Assembly: GCF_003148685.1 (NCBI RefSeq)
Contig: NZ_QGGR01000004.1
Location: 186,001-250,000 of the forward strand
DNA: 64,000 nucleotides
Reading direction: 5' to 3'
From: Actinoplanes xinjiangensis
GTDB lineage: Bacteria > Actinomycetota > Actinomycetes > Mycobacteriales > Micromonosporaceae
A program made the translations under genes and the position numbers. This document shows positions 25,505 through 33,598 of the stretch, piece by piece. Position 1 is the stretch's first letter; each line of letters begins with the position of its first letter. A model generated the notes under the pieces. That model was not told where the DNA came from. It did not search any database and was given only the letters and a program-made list of their open reading frames with translations.

Positions 25505-27289
25505 ATGACCCATCCCACCGGCATTTCGCGGCGGAGTGTCCTCGCCGCGTCCGCGGCCGGCGTCGCCGCGCCGTTGATGGTCTCCGAGGCGGCGCAGGCC
25601 GGCCACCGGGGCGGCGGCACGACCACCTACCGCCTGACCGTGCTGGGTACCTCCGACACCCACGGCAACGTCTACAACTGGGACTACTACCGGGACGCCG
25701 AGTACGACGACAGCGCCCACAACGACGTCGGTGTGGCCAAGCTGGCCGCGCTGGTGAACAGGCTGCGCGCCGAGGCGACCGGCCCGGTCCTGGTGCTGGA
25801 CGCCGGCGACACGATCCAGGGCACCCCGCTGGCCACCTACTACGCCAAGCAGGAGCCGATCACCGCCACCGGTGAGAAGCACCCGATGGCCCGGGCCATG
25901 AACGTGCTGCACTACGACGCCGTGACGCTGGGCAACCACGAGTTCAACTACGGTCTGCCACTGCTGAACCTGTGGATCCGGCAGCTCGGGTTCCCGGCGC
26001 TCGCCGCGAACGCGATCAGCGTCCGGACCGGGCGGCCGGCGTTCACCCCGTACGTCATCAAGAAGGTCTCGCTCGGCCGGCACGCGCCGACGCTGCGCGT
26101 CGGCATCCTCGGTCTCACCAACCCGGGCTCGGCGATCTGGGACCGGGCGCACGTCGAGGGGAAGATCGAGTTCACCGACATGATCGCCGCGGCGGCCAAG
26201 TGGGTGCCGATCATGCGGGCCCGCGGCGCCGACGTCGTGCTGATCTCCGCGCACGGCGGCGACAGCGGCACCAGCAGCTACGGCCCCGAACTGCCGAACG
26301 AGAACCCGACCGCGCTGATCGCCGAGCAGGTGCCCGGCATCGACGCGATCCTCTTCGGGCACGCGCACCGCGAGGTCCCGCAGCGGTTCGTCACCAACCT
26401 GGCGACCGGCGAGCAGGTGCTGCTCTCCGAGCCGTCCAAGTGGGGCCAGCGGCTGACGAAGATGGACTTCGACCTCACCCGCGTCAAGGGCCAGTGGAAG
26501 ATCACGTCGAAGGCCGCGGCCGCCCTGAACACCAACACCGTCGAGGCCGATCCCAAGGTCCTCGCCGCGGTGAAGAAGCAGCACGACAAGACCGTGGCGT
26601 ACGTCAACCAGGTCGTCGCCGCCTCGACGGTCGAGCTCTCCGCCGCGACCAGCCGGTACGAGGACACCCCGATCCTCGACTACATCAACCGGGTGCAGAC
26701 CGACACCGTCACGGCGGCGCTGGCCGGCACCGAGTACGCGTCGCTGCCGGTGCTGTCGATCGCCGCGCCGTTCAGCCGGACCGCGGTGTTCCCGCAGGGT
26801 GACGTACGGATCAAGGACGTCGCCGGGCTCTACATCTACGACAACACCCTGGAGGCGGTCGTGCTGACCGGCGCCGAGGTGAAGGCGTATCTGGAGCACT
26901 CGGCGAAGTACTTCCGCACGCACGCCGCCGGCGCCCCGGTCGACCCGGAGACGATCAGCGACCCCGCCGTGCCGGACTACAACTACGACGTGTTCTCCGG
27001 CGTCGACTACGACATCGACATCAGCCGGCCGGTCGGCAGCCGGATCACCCGCCTGCAGATCGGCGGTGTGGACGTGGCCGCCGACGCGCGGTTCGTGGTC
27101 GCGGTCAACAACTACCGGCGCTCCGGCGGCGGCACCTTCCCCGGCATCGTGAAGACCCAGGTCTACAACGCCCAGCAGGAGATCCGTCAGCTGCTGATCG
27201 ACTGGGCGCAGGCGAAGGGCCGGATCGACCCGGCCGACTTCTCCGTCGAGAACTGGCGGCTCGTCCGCGAGGGCGTGCCCGTCTTCTGA
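25505..27289 (+). CDS. Secreted bifunctional 5'-nucleotidase / 2',3'-cyclic phosphodiesterase
   Basis: 594 residues with a Tat signal (SRRSVLAASAAG ending AQA). The N-terminal metallophosphatase domain has all ligand motifs: TSDTHGN, LDAGDTIQG, GNHEFNYG, ISAHGGDSG and FGHAHRE. The C-terminal 5'-nucleotidase domain (about residues 360-590) has FSRTAVFPQGDV and IYDNTLEAVVLTG. It should release phosphate and nucleosides from extracellular nucleotides. The ATG at 25505 gives a complete Tat signal. A strong hairpin follows the stop. Confidence 0.9.
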   Translation: MTHPTGISRRSVLAASAAGVAAPLMVSEAAQAGHRGGGTTTYRLTVLGTSDTHGNVYNWDYYRDAEYDDSAHNDVGVAKLAALVNRLRAEATGPVLVLDAGDTIQGTPLATYYAKQEPITATGEKHPMARAMNVLHYDAVTLGNHEFNYGLPLLNLWIRQLGFPALAANAISVRTGRPAFTPYVIKKVSLGRHAPTLRVGILGLTNPGSAIWDRAHVEGKIEFTDMIAAAAKWVPIMRARGADVVLISAHGGDSGTSSYGPELPNENPTALIAEQVPGIDAILFGHAHREVPQRFVTNLATGEQVLLSEPSKWGQRLTKMDFDLTRVKGQWKITSKAAAALNTNTVEADPKVLAAVKKQHDKTVAYVNQVVAASTVELSAATSRYEDTPILDYINRVQTDTVTAALAGTEYASLPVLSIAAPFSRTAVFPQGDVRIKDVAGLYIYDNTLEAVVLTGAEVKAYLEHSAKYFRTHAAGAPVDPETISDPAVPDYNYDVFSGVDYDIDISRPVGSRITRLQIGGVDVAADARFVVAVNNYRRSGGGTFPGIVKTQVYNAQQEIRQLLIDWAQAKGRIDPADFSVENWRLVREGVPVF

Positions 27290-27296
27290 CGGCGGT

Positions 27297-27325
27297 GGGC
27301 CGGCCCGGGTGGACCGGGCCGGCCC
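27297..27325. terminator. Bidirectional hairpin terminator
   Basis: GGGCCGGCCCGG-N5-CCGGGCCGGCCC, 12-bp perfect stem, between the 5'-nucleotidase stop (27289) and the convergent gene end (27330). Confidence 0.75.
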
Positions 27326-27329
27326 CTGC

Positions 27330-27971
27330 TCACTCCTTCTCCCGCCAGTTGCCCTCGGTGTCGGCGTTGACATACATGCCGTTGGCCTTGCCGGTGGACA
27401 GCTCGAACGTGCACAGGTAGGTGCGTACCCCCTCGGCGTCCCGGTCGCTCTCCGTCGTGCACTCGACCGCGGAGACGGCGCCGAACCTCTTGGTGACCCG
27501 GCTGTCCGAGACCAGTGCCGTCTGCAGCTGCTCGGTCAGCCCGGCTTCCTGGTGGTAGTGGTAGAGCGGGATCGCCGCGTTGAGTACCGCCGCCGTCCAG
27601 AAGGCGCCGCCGGCCAGCAGCGTCACCACGAAGGCGATCCAGTACGGGCGGCGCGGCCGGCCGTAGCGTTTGGCCAGCGCGGACCGTCGCAGCACCGAGA
27701 TGATGCCGAGCGCGCTGAGCAGGAACGTCCAGATCGCCACCGGCCGCCACGACGGCGCCTCCGGGCGGTTCAGGTCGTGTACCTCACCGGGGAACCGGAC
27801 GAGAAGCTGGCCGTGCCTGTTCTCGGGGGAGCCGTAGGGCGCCACCGTCCCACCGAACAGCGGGGCGGCCTGCGCCGGCGGTGGAGGTGGCGCCTGCTGT
27901 TCCGGCTGCCCGGCCCAGGGCGGCGCGCTCGGGTAGTGCTGCCCCGGCCCCGACGGAGTCTGGACTGTCAT
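27330..27971 (-). CDS. Proline-rich membrane protein of unknown function
   Basis: 213 residues. The N-terminal ~70 are Pro/Gln/Ala-rich and cytoplasmic. Two membrane helices follow (PVAIWTFLLSALGIISVL and YWIAFVVTLLAGGAFWTAAVL), then an outer domain of about 80 residues with two Cys (AVECTT and YLCTFEL) that may form a disulfide. Such proteins are common in actinomycetes but I recognise no family. The start at 27971 (MTVQTP) is preferred because AGAGG precedes it; a longer frame to 28028 is possible. Upstream is a kinase gene in the same direction. Confidence 0.65.
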   Translation of the reverse strand: MTVQTPSGPGQHYPSAPPWAGQPEQQAPPPPPAQAAPLFGGTVAPYGSPENRHGQLLVRFPGEVHDLNRPEAPSWRPVAIWTFLLSALGIISVLRRSALAKRYGRPRRPYWIAFVVTLLAGGAFWTAAVLNAAIPLYHYHQEAGLTEQLQTALVSDSRVTKRFGAVSAVECTTESDRDAEGVRTYLCTFELSTGKANGMYVNADTEGNWREKE

Positions 27972-28065
27972 CGTGGTGTGACCTCTTCCCGTAACGGCCC
28001 GGTTCGTTCTCCGTGCCGCCGGGACCATCGGTCACGGCCCGCCCGAGTTGAGGATTAGTTGCTTT

Positions 28066-29538
28066 TCAGGTGCCGAGGCCGATGCCGACGATCGGCGGGA
28101 TGTCCGGCGTCGACGGGTCCGGGTCCGGGGTCGGGCTCTCGCTGCTCTTGGCGGGCGACGGAGACGACGACGACGGGCTGGGGGACGGCGAGGACGGGCT
28201 CGGCGACGGCGACGAACTGGCCGAGGCGCTGGCCGACGGTTTCCTCGTCTTGCTGACCGACGGCTTGACGACGGTCTCCTCCTCCGCCGACGGCGAGGGC
28301 TCGCCGCTGGCCTCATCGGACGCGGCAGGTCCCGGTGGCAGCGCCGGCGCCTCCTGCTGGCCGCCGTCGCCCTTCTGGGTCGCCGGCGGGTCGTTGTCCA
28401 GCGCGAAGGCCACACCGAGACCGCCGGCCAGCACGAAGAGGCCGAGGATCGCGAACATCAGCATCCGCTGCCCCGAGGACTGGCCCGGTTTCGACACCGG
28501 GAACGGCGCCGGTGCCGCCACGCTGCGCTGGGCCGGGAGCGGCCGGGGTACCGCCGGGCTGATCGGCGCGGTCGGCGTCTGGTTGCCGAGGTAGCCGGTG
28601 GCCGGATAGGCGCCGCTGGGGTAGTGGGCCGCCGGATAGGCGCCGCTGCCCACCCGGGCGGGGCTGACCGGGGCGGTCATCGACGTGCCGGTCAGCCGTT
28701 TCCAGTCGATCGGCCCGGCCACCGCGAACGCCGCCTCGGCGAACTCGGCCGCGCTCTGGAACCGGTCCGACGGCTGTTTCGCCATCGCCCGCCCGATCAG
28801 CTCACGAACCTCGTAGGGCACGTGGTCGGGCAGCGGGTCCGGGTCGTCCTCCAGGTGGCGCAGTGCCACCTGGAGCGCGTTGTCGCCGTCGAACGGCGGA
28901 CGGCCGGCGATGCAGTGGTAGGCCACCGCGCCCAGCGCGTAGATGTCGGTGGCCGGCGTCAGGTTGCCCTTGGCGACCTGCTCCGGTGCCATGTAGAGCG
29001 CCGTGCCGACGATCGCGTTGAGGCCGGTCACGCTGGTCATCGCGGCGGACCGGGCCACCCCGAAGTCCACCAGGATCACCGCGCCGGTCGGTTTCACGAT
29101 CAGGTTGCCCGGCTTGACGTCGCGGTGGACGATCCCGTTCTCGTGGGCGGCGTGCAGCGCGTCGGCCGCCTGCGCCACGATCGCCATCGTCTCGGCGACG
29201 CCGATCGGGCCCTCCTTGACGCGGCTGGAGAGCGGGTCGCCCTCCACGAACGCCATCACCAGATAGGCGACCTTCTCCGGGCCCTCGTAGTCGCCGTCAC
29301 TGGCGTAGTCGTAGACCTCGACCACGCCCGGGTGACGGAACGCCGCCATCATCCGGGCCTCGCCGTAGAAGCGGGCGGCGAACTCCGGGTCCTCCAGCAT
29401 CGCCGTCCGCAGCACCTTCACGGCGACGGTACGGCCGAGCACGACATCGGTGCCTCGCCAGACGTCACCCATGCCGCCGGTCGCGACGCGGTCGTCCAAC
29501 CGGTAGCGGTTGTCCAGGAGGCTTCCTGCACTGAGCAC
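28066..29538 (-). CDS. Membrane-anchored Ser/Thr protein kinase (PknA/PknB class)
   Basis: 490 residues. Kinase subdomains are all present: glycine loop VATGGMGDVW, Lys in AVKVLR, catalytic loop HRDVKPGNLIV, DFGVARS, and APEQV. A proline/alanine linker leads to one membrane helix (MLMFAILGLFVLAGGLGVAF near residue 365), then an outer Ser/Pro-rich tail of low complexity (SASASASSSPSPSPSS). It has no PASTA repeats, so it is not a canonical PknB. It likely senses the envelope and phosphorylates cytoplasmic targets. Confidence 0.93.
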   Translation of the reverse strand: MLSAGSLLDNRYRLDDRVATGGMGDVWRGTDVVLGRTVAVKVLRTAMLEDPEFAARFYGEARMMAAFRHPGVVEVYDYASDGDYEGPEKVAYLVMAFVEGDPLSSRVKEGPIGVAETMAIVAQAADALHAAHENGIVHRDVKPGNLIVKPTGAVILVDFGVARSAAMTSVTGLNAIVGTALYMAPEQVAKGNLTPATDIYALGAVAYHCIAGRPPFDGDNALQVALRHLEDDPDPLPDHVPYEVRELIGRAMAKQPSDRFQSAAEFAEAAFAVAGPIDWKRLTGTSMTAPVSPARVGSGAYPAAHYPSGAYPATGYLGNQTPTAPISPAVPRPLPAQRSVAAPAPFPVSKPGQSSGQRMLMFAILGLFVLAGGLGVAFALDNDPPATQKGDGGQQEAPALPPGPAASDEASGEPSPSAEEETVVKPSVSKTRKPSASASASSSPSPSPSSPSPSPSSSSPSPAKSSESPTPDPDPSTPDIPPIVGIGLGT

Positions 29539-29644
29539 CAGCGGACCTTATCTGTAGGAGTTCAAGCCGAATGCCGCTCAACTGTACAGAGCCCGGGCTC
29601 AACATGGGAGTGCAGCAAGGGCCCGCCGGAACGGCCCCGAACGG

Positions 29645-30022
29645 TCAGTGATCGTCGTACGTCGGGGTGACCACCACGGCCGTCTCGGCCAGTTCGATCT
29701 CCTCGTTCTCGGCCTGTCGTTCCAGGGCCGCGCGGGCGGTGGTGGCCGCCACCCAGCCGAGTGCGGCACCGAGCAGGCCGACCCCGGCGATGAGCGCCCA
29801 CGGGCGGCCCGGCCGGCGCCCCGCCAGCGCATCGGCGGCCGCGGTGGCACGGATGAGCGCCTCGTCGGTGACCGATGTCACCCGATCTCCGGCCCGGGAC
29901 GCCAGTCGCCGGCCCTGGCGCCCGGCCTTGCCGGCGCTGTCCCCGGCCGAGGCCCAGGCGCTGGAAAGGTGCTCCCAGGCCTCCTCGGCGGTACGTTCGG
30001 TCCGGTTCTTCTTCGCGAACAT
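29645..30022 (-). CDS. Small membrane protein with amphipathic N-terminus, function unknown
   Basis: 125 residues. A basic, alanine-rich cytoplasmic part (AEEAWEHLSSAWASAGDSAGKAGRQGRR) is followed by one helix (PWALIAGVGLLGAALGWVAAT) and an acidic tail. The pattern resembles actinobacterial membrane-associated proteins annotated as hypothetical. GGAGGTGACGG precedes the ATG, so expression is likely good. No function can be proposed. Confidence 0.65.
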   Translation of the reverse strand: MFAKKNRTERTAEEAWEHLSSAWASAGDSAGKAGRQGRRLASRAGDRVTSVTDEALIRATAAADALAGRRPGRPWALIAGVGLLGAALGWVAATTARAALERQAENEEIELAETAVVVTPTYDDH

Positions 30023-30198
30023 CGTCCGTCACCTCCTGTGCACGGTCGTCAGCTTGTTTCCCGCCCATGGTGCCCACAAAACGTCCGGTGTGGACGTCAT
30101 CACGGTTCGAAAACGATTTGACGTCCCGCAGTAGGGTTGACGAGGTTCACACGGGCCACTCAGGTGACTAACAGGTTCGGCGCCTAGCCTTTCGGGCA

Positions 30199-30223
30199 GT
30201 TTCACCGGACCTTTCGGGGGTAA
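30199..30223 (+). promoter_or_regulatory. Candidate SigB-type stress promoter before the STAS gene
   Basis: GTTT-N15-GGGTAA matches the actinobacterial SigB-type consensus GTTT-N14-16-GGGTAT in all but the last base. It is 89 bp before the GTG of the STAS gene. A weaker similar pattern (GATT-N15-GGGTTG) lies upstream near 30120-30145. Confidence 0.45.
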
Positions 30224-30311
30224 CCCTCGCCGCCCTGCCCGGGGCGGCGGCGTGGCCGCCCGCGTATAGAAGGAACAGCACCCGGAACTGCCGGGTGGGT
30301 GGAGGGAAGAC

Positions 30312-30656
30312 GTGACGCTGTCGATAACGACGTCGACGCTGGCCGACGGTGCGGTGGAAGTGTCGCCGCGAGGCGAGATCGATGTCGAGAACGCGTACGA
30401 GATCCGCGAGGCCGTGGCAGCGCAGCTGTCCACCGGCTCGCCAGCCCGCATCGAGCTCAACATGCGGCACGTGACCTTCATCGACTCGGTGGGCATCAGC
30501 GCACTGGTCGCGGCGTTCCAGCTGGCCGGTGTCAGCGGCGTCAAGCTGGTCGTGACGCGCCCGAGCCGGTTCGCGCACCGCCAGCTATGGGTGACCGGCC
30601 TGCTCGGCCTGTTCGGCAACCCACAGCCGTTCGACGAGAAGACGGTCACCGCCTGA
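30312..30656 (+). CDS. STAS-domain anti-sigma factor antagonist
   Basis: 114 residues, a single STAS domain of the SpoIIAA/RsbV type. The phosphorylatable Ser lies in FIDSVGISALVAAF. In this family the unphosphorylated form captures an anti-sigma kinase and frees a sigma factor. No anti-sigma kinase gene is adjacent, so its partner is elsewhere. GTG 30312 is supported by GGAGGGAAGAC. The SigB-like sequence upstream would fit positive feedback. Confidence 0.88.
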   Translation: MTLSITTSTLADGAVEVSPRGEIDVENAYEIREAVAAQLSTGSPARIELNMRHVTFIDSVGISALVAAFQLAGVSGVKLVVTRPSRFAHRQLWVTGLLGLFGNPQPFDEKTVTA

Positions 30657-30663
30657 CGCCGTC

Positions 30664-31530
30664 TCAGTAGGCCGGGCTCTGCACCAGCACGCCCTCGATG
30701 TTGATCCGGATGTTCTTGTCCTCGTGGGGCGCCCGGATCGGCGTGACGACGGCGAAGTTCTCAGCGAGCGCGGCCAGATCGGTGCCGGGGTCGAGGTTCT
30801 CCTCGGCGGCCTGCACCGCCGTCCGGACGTAACCGTCGCCCGCCTCGGCGATGCTCATCTGCACCTGGCCGAACCGGGCCAGCGACGCCTGCCGCAGCCC
30901 GCGGATACCGTCGACGTGCAGGTCGGGGACGTTGAGGTTGTAGACGGTCCCGGGCGGCGTGTGCATCAGTGAGGGCAGCAGTTTGATCGCCATCTCGGCG
31001 CCGCTGATCCAGTGGTGCTGCTCGTCGTCGATCCGGTCGAGGGCCGCGATGGCGGCGCCGCCGCTGGACGCGCTGGCCGCGGCCGGGGTGAGCACGTCCA
31101 GGGAGACGGCCAGCCCGTGCAGGCCGGCGTGGGCGGCCGTGAGACAGGCGCCGACGGTCCCGGAGTGCACCACCGCGGCGCCGGCGTTGGCGCCCCGGTT
31201 GATGCCGGAGAGCACGATGTCCGGGGCGGGCCCGAACGCGTCGCGCAGCGCCAGCAGGACGATGTAGGCGGGTGAGGCGGCCACCCCGTACGCCGGGATG
31301 TTCTTGCAGCCGGCCAGTTCCCGTCCCTCGGAGACGATCTTGCCGTCCTGGACGACAGCGGTCATCGAGGCGCTGGCGCCGCTCGACTCGCTCAGCGGTG
31401 CCGCCACCACGACCTCGTATCCCGCGTGGGCGGCGGTACGGGCCAGGGTGCGGATGCCCGGGGACTCGATGCCGTCGTCATTGGTGATCAGGATGCGCAT
31501 ACGTTGGTGATTGCCCGCTGTGGGGGTCAT
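30664..31530 (-). CDS. surE: SurE-type survival protein, 5'/3'-nucleotidase
   Basis: 288 residues. The N-terminal ILITNDDGIESPGI has the metal-binding NDDG motif, followed by VVAAPLSESSGASASMT, LSGINRGANAG and HSGTVGA, all SurE hallmarks. The enzyme dephosphorylates nucleoside monophosphates and other small phosphates. The ATG at 31530 overlaps the stop of the kinase gene (ATGA), which decides this start over the internal ATG at 31500. The two form a dedicated pair. Confidence 0.9.
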   Translation of the reverse strand: MTPTAGNHQRMRILITNDDGIESPGIRTLARTAAHAGYEVVVAAPLSESSGASASMTAVVQDGKIVSEGRELAGCKNIPAYGVAASPAYIVLLALRDAFGPAPDIVLSGINRGANAGAAVVHSGTVGACLTAAHAGLHGLAVSLDVLTPAAASASSGGAAIAALDRIDDEQHHWISGAEMAIKLLPSLMHTPPGTVYNLNVPDLHVDGIRGLRQASLARFGQVQMSIAEAGDGYVRTAVQAAEENLDPGTDLAALAENFAVVTPIRAPHEDKNIRINIEGVLVQSPAY

Positions 31531-32471
31531 GATGCCTTCTCGATCGGGGTCAGCCGGACCCTCTCGGTGAGGACCCGGACCGCGTCCACGTGCCCGGTGC
31601 CCAGCCCGTGGCGGGTGACGTTGAGGGCGCCCGCCGCCGCGCCGGTGCGGATAGCCTCGTCCATCGGGCCGCCGTTGGCGAGAGTGGCCGCGACCCCGGC
31701 GGTCATCGAGTCGCCGGCCCCGCGGTGCTCGGCCGGGGTGAGCCGGGGCAGCGCGACCGTGTAGATCTCCTCGTTGAAGAGCGCCAGCGCGCCCATGTCG
31801 GCCCGGGAGACCAGCACCGTCTCGGCGCCCGCCTCGTGCAGCTGGACCAGCGCCTTGGTCAGGGCCCCGGTGCTGCCGTCCGGAGCCATCCCGTCGGCGA
31901 TCAGCTCCTCGTGGCTGATCTTGAGGACGGAGATCCCGGCCTCCAGTACGGCGGCCAGGTGGCGGTTGCACAGGTCGGCGATGACCTGGCAGCCGTTCGC
32001 CCGGAGATCGGCGGCGAGGCGGCCGTACACCTCGGGTTTGATCACCGAGGGGTGGGCCGGGCCGCTGAGGATCGCGATGCCGGCGCGCAGGCCCTCGGCC
32101 AGCGTCAGGTTGTAGAGCTCGTCGAGCTCGTGCCGGGAGAGCGGGCTGCCGGGCCGCTCGGCGATCTCCTGGCGGCTGCCGCCACGGCGATCATGCACGT
32201 ACCACCCGCTGCCGTGCTCCCGCCGCACCAGCCGGAGGGTCACGCCCGGCAGTTCGGCGAGCAGGGGGGCCAGGACCCGCCCCACCTCGCCGCCGGCGGC
32301 TGTGCAGAGCGTCACCTGCGCCCCCAGCACGGTGATCATGCGGGTCTGCCAGATGCCCTGGCCACCCGGGTGGACGTGCAGTTCCGGCTCGTCGTGGTGT
32401 TGCTCGATGGTCACCGTCAGCTGTGGGGCCGGCGCGAAGACCATGACACGCCCGTCACTCATGTCTCGCAT
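31527..32471 (-). CDS. PfkB-family carbohydrate kinase
   Basis: About 314 residues. The PfkB fold is evident: an N-terminal substrate lid region with HPGGQGIWQTRM, ADLCNRHLAAVLEAG, and the C-terminal signature GAGDSMTAGVAATL with catalytic Asp. It resembles 1-phosphofructokinase or tagatose-6-phosphate kinase subfamilies (N-terminal APAPQLTVTIE), but substrate is uncertain. Possible starts are ATG 32471, 32462 and 32489; the last lies inside a hairpin. It is co-translated with surE, an unusual pairing. Confidence 0.82.
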   Translation of the reverse strand: MRDMSDGRVMVFAPAPQLTVTIEQHHDEPELHVHPGGQGIWQTRMITVLGAQVTLCTAAGGEVGRVLAPLLAELPGVTLRLVRREHGSGWYVHDRRGGSRQEIAERPGSPLSRHELDELYNLTLAEGLRAGIAILSGPAHPSVIKPEVYGRLAADLRANGCQVIADLCNRHLAAVLEAGISVLKISHEELIADGMAPDGSTGALTKALVQLHEAGAETVLVSRADMGALALFNEEIYTVALPRLTPAEHRGAGDSMTAGVAATLANGGPMDEAIRTGAAAGALNVTRHGLGTGHVDAVRVLTERVRLTPIEKAS

Positions 32472-32477
32472 TGTTAT

Positions 32478-32512
32478 CTTTTTGCGCATCCGGCGTGGCG
32501 GATCGCAAAAAG
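32478..32512 (-). promoter_or_regulatory. Long imperfect inverted repeat just before the pfkB-like gene
   Basis: On the plus strand CTTTTTGCGCATCCG (32478-32492) faces CGGATCGCAAAAAG (32499-32512): 14 pairs with one bulged C and a 6-base loop. It lies immediately upstream of the kinase start and within 40 bp of the end of the upstream metal exporter. It is not followed by a U-run on the minus strand, so an operator or translational hairpin is as likely as a terminator. Confidence 0.5.
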
Positions 32513-32548
32513 TACAGATGCCGTTTAAGGCTCGAACGCAACTATCCA

Positions 32549-33466
32549 TCACCAACTGATGGGGGTGCAGTGCCGGCCCGCGTGCGCCGGCTCGACCTGA
32601 AGCGTGGCGTGATCGATGTGGAAGTCCTCGTGCAGCGCCTCGCGGGCCCCGGTCAGCACCGTGCCCAACTCGGCCGCCGCATCCAGCTTGAGGTGCGCCG
32701 ATGCCACGTCCATCCCCTCGGTGAGCGTCCAGACGTGCAGATCGTGCACGTCGCAGACGCCGGGGACGGCGGCGAGCCGGTCCCGGACCGCGGCGATGTC
32801 CAGGTGCTCGGGGGCGGCCTGCACCAGGATGCGGACCGCGGACCGGCCGAGCGCGAAGGTGCGCGGCAGGATCATCAGGGCGACCAGCACGGCGACGATC
32901 GGGTCCGCGTACGTCCACCCGGTGCCCCAGATGATCAGCGCCGCCAGGATGACCCCGGCGGATCCGAGCAGGTCGCCGAGGACCTCCAGGTAGGCCCCGC
33001 GGACCCCGATGTTCTCCTTGGCGCCGGAGCGCAGCAGTGCGAACGCCACCAGGTTGGCCGCCAGGCCGCCGACCGCGACGAGCAGCATCCAGCCGGCCGG
33101 CACGTCCGGTGGGTCGGTGAACCGCTGGGCCGCCTGGACCAGCACGAACCCGGCGACGAGGGTGAGCAGCGCCGCGTTGGCGAGGGCGGCCAGCACCTCC
33201 AGCCGGTAGAGCCCGAAGGTGCGGCCGGAGTCGGTGCCGGCGCGGTGGGCCGCGGTGATGGCGGCCAGGGTCATCGCGATGGCCAGCACGTCAGTGAACA
33301 TGTGGCCGGCGTCGGAGAGCAGTGCGAGCGATCCGGTGATCCAGGCCGCGACCGCCTCGACGATCATGAAGACGGTCAGCAGCCCGGCGGCCCACCACAG
33401 CCGGTGCCGATGTCCGGCGCCGCTGCTGAGCAGGTCTCGGGTCCCGTGGTCGTGGCCGGCTCCCAT
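32549..33466 (-). CDS. Cation diffusion facilitator (CzcD-type) metal efflux protein
   Basis: 305 residues with six membrane helices. The N-terminus is His-rich (MGAGHDHG, GAGHRHR). The transport site is seen as SDAGHMFTDV in TM2 and LGDLLGSAGV in TM5. A cytoplasmic C-terminal domain includes DVHDLHVWTL and DFHIDHATLQVEP. It should export zinc, cobalt or cadmium using the proton gradient. The start at 33466 has AAGGTGG upstream. The promoter region carries an inverted repeat that fits a metal-sensing repressor. Confidence 0.92.
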   Translation of the reverse strand: MGAGHDHGTRDLLSSGAGHRHRLWWAAGLLTVFMIVEAVAAWITGSLALLSDAGHMFTDVLAIAMTLAAITAAHRAGTDSGRTFGLYRLEVLAALANAALLTLVAGFVLVQAAQRFTDPPDVPAGWMLLVAVGGLAANLVAFALLRSGAKENIGVRGAYLEVLGDLLGSAGVILAALIIWGTGWTYADPIVAVLVALMILPRTFALGRSAVRILVQAAPEHLDIAAVRDRLAAVPGVCDVHDLHVWTLTEGMDVASAHLKLDAAAELGTVLTGAREALHEDFHIDHATLQVEPAHAGRHCTPISW

Positions 33467-33500
33467 GGAGTCCACCTTCCGTCGTCCGGTAGGCCGTCGC

Positions 33501-33530
33501 CAATGTATGCGGACATTGCTATATGTGCAA
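33501..33530 (-). promoter_or_regulatory. Promoter with embedded operator for the metal efflux gene
   Basis: On the minus strand TTGCAC (33530-33525) is 17 bp from TACATT (33507-33502), a good -35/-10 pair with start expected near 33495. The perfect inverted repeat CAATGT-N6-ACATTG (33501-33518) covers the -10 and spacer, and TTGC-N7-GCAA (33516-33530) covers the -35. This arrangement suits an ArsR/SmtB-type metal repressor; no such regulator gene is in the window. Confidence 0.55.
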
Positions 33531-33598
33531 TCGGTTGTGTGTGTCTTCACGCGCGATGAGAATCCTGCTGACCCGTTCTGCATAGGAAAGGAAGTTTC

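Noticed and set aside
32478..32512. Simple rho-independent terminator of the metal exporter gene
   Set aside because: On the minus strand the hairpin is followed by ATAACA rather than a U-run, and it overlaps candidate starts of the next gene; kept as a regulatory candidate only.
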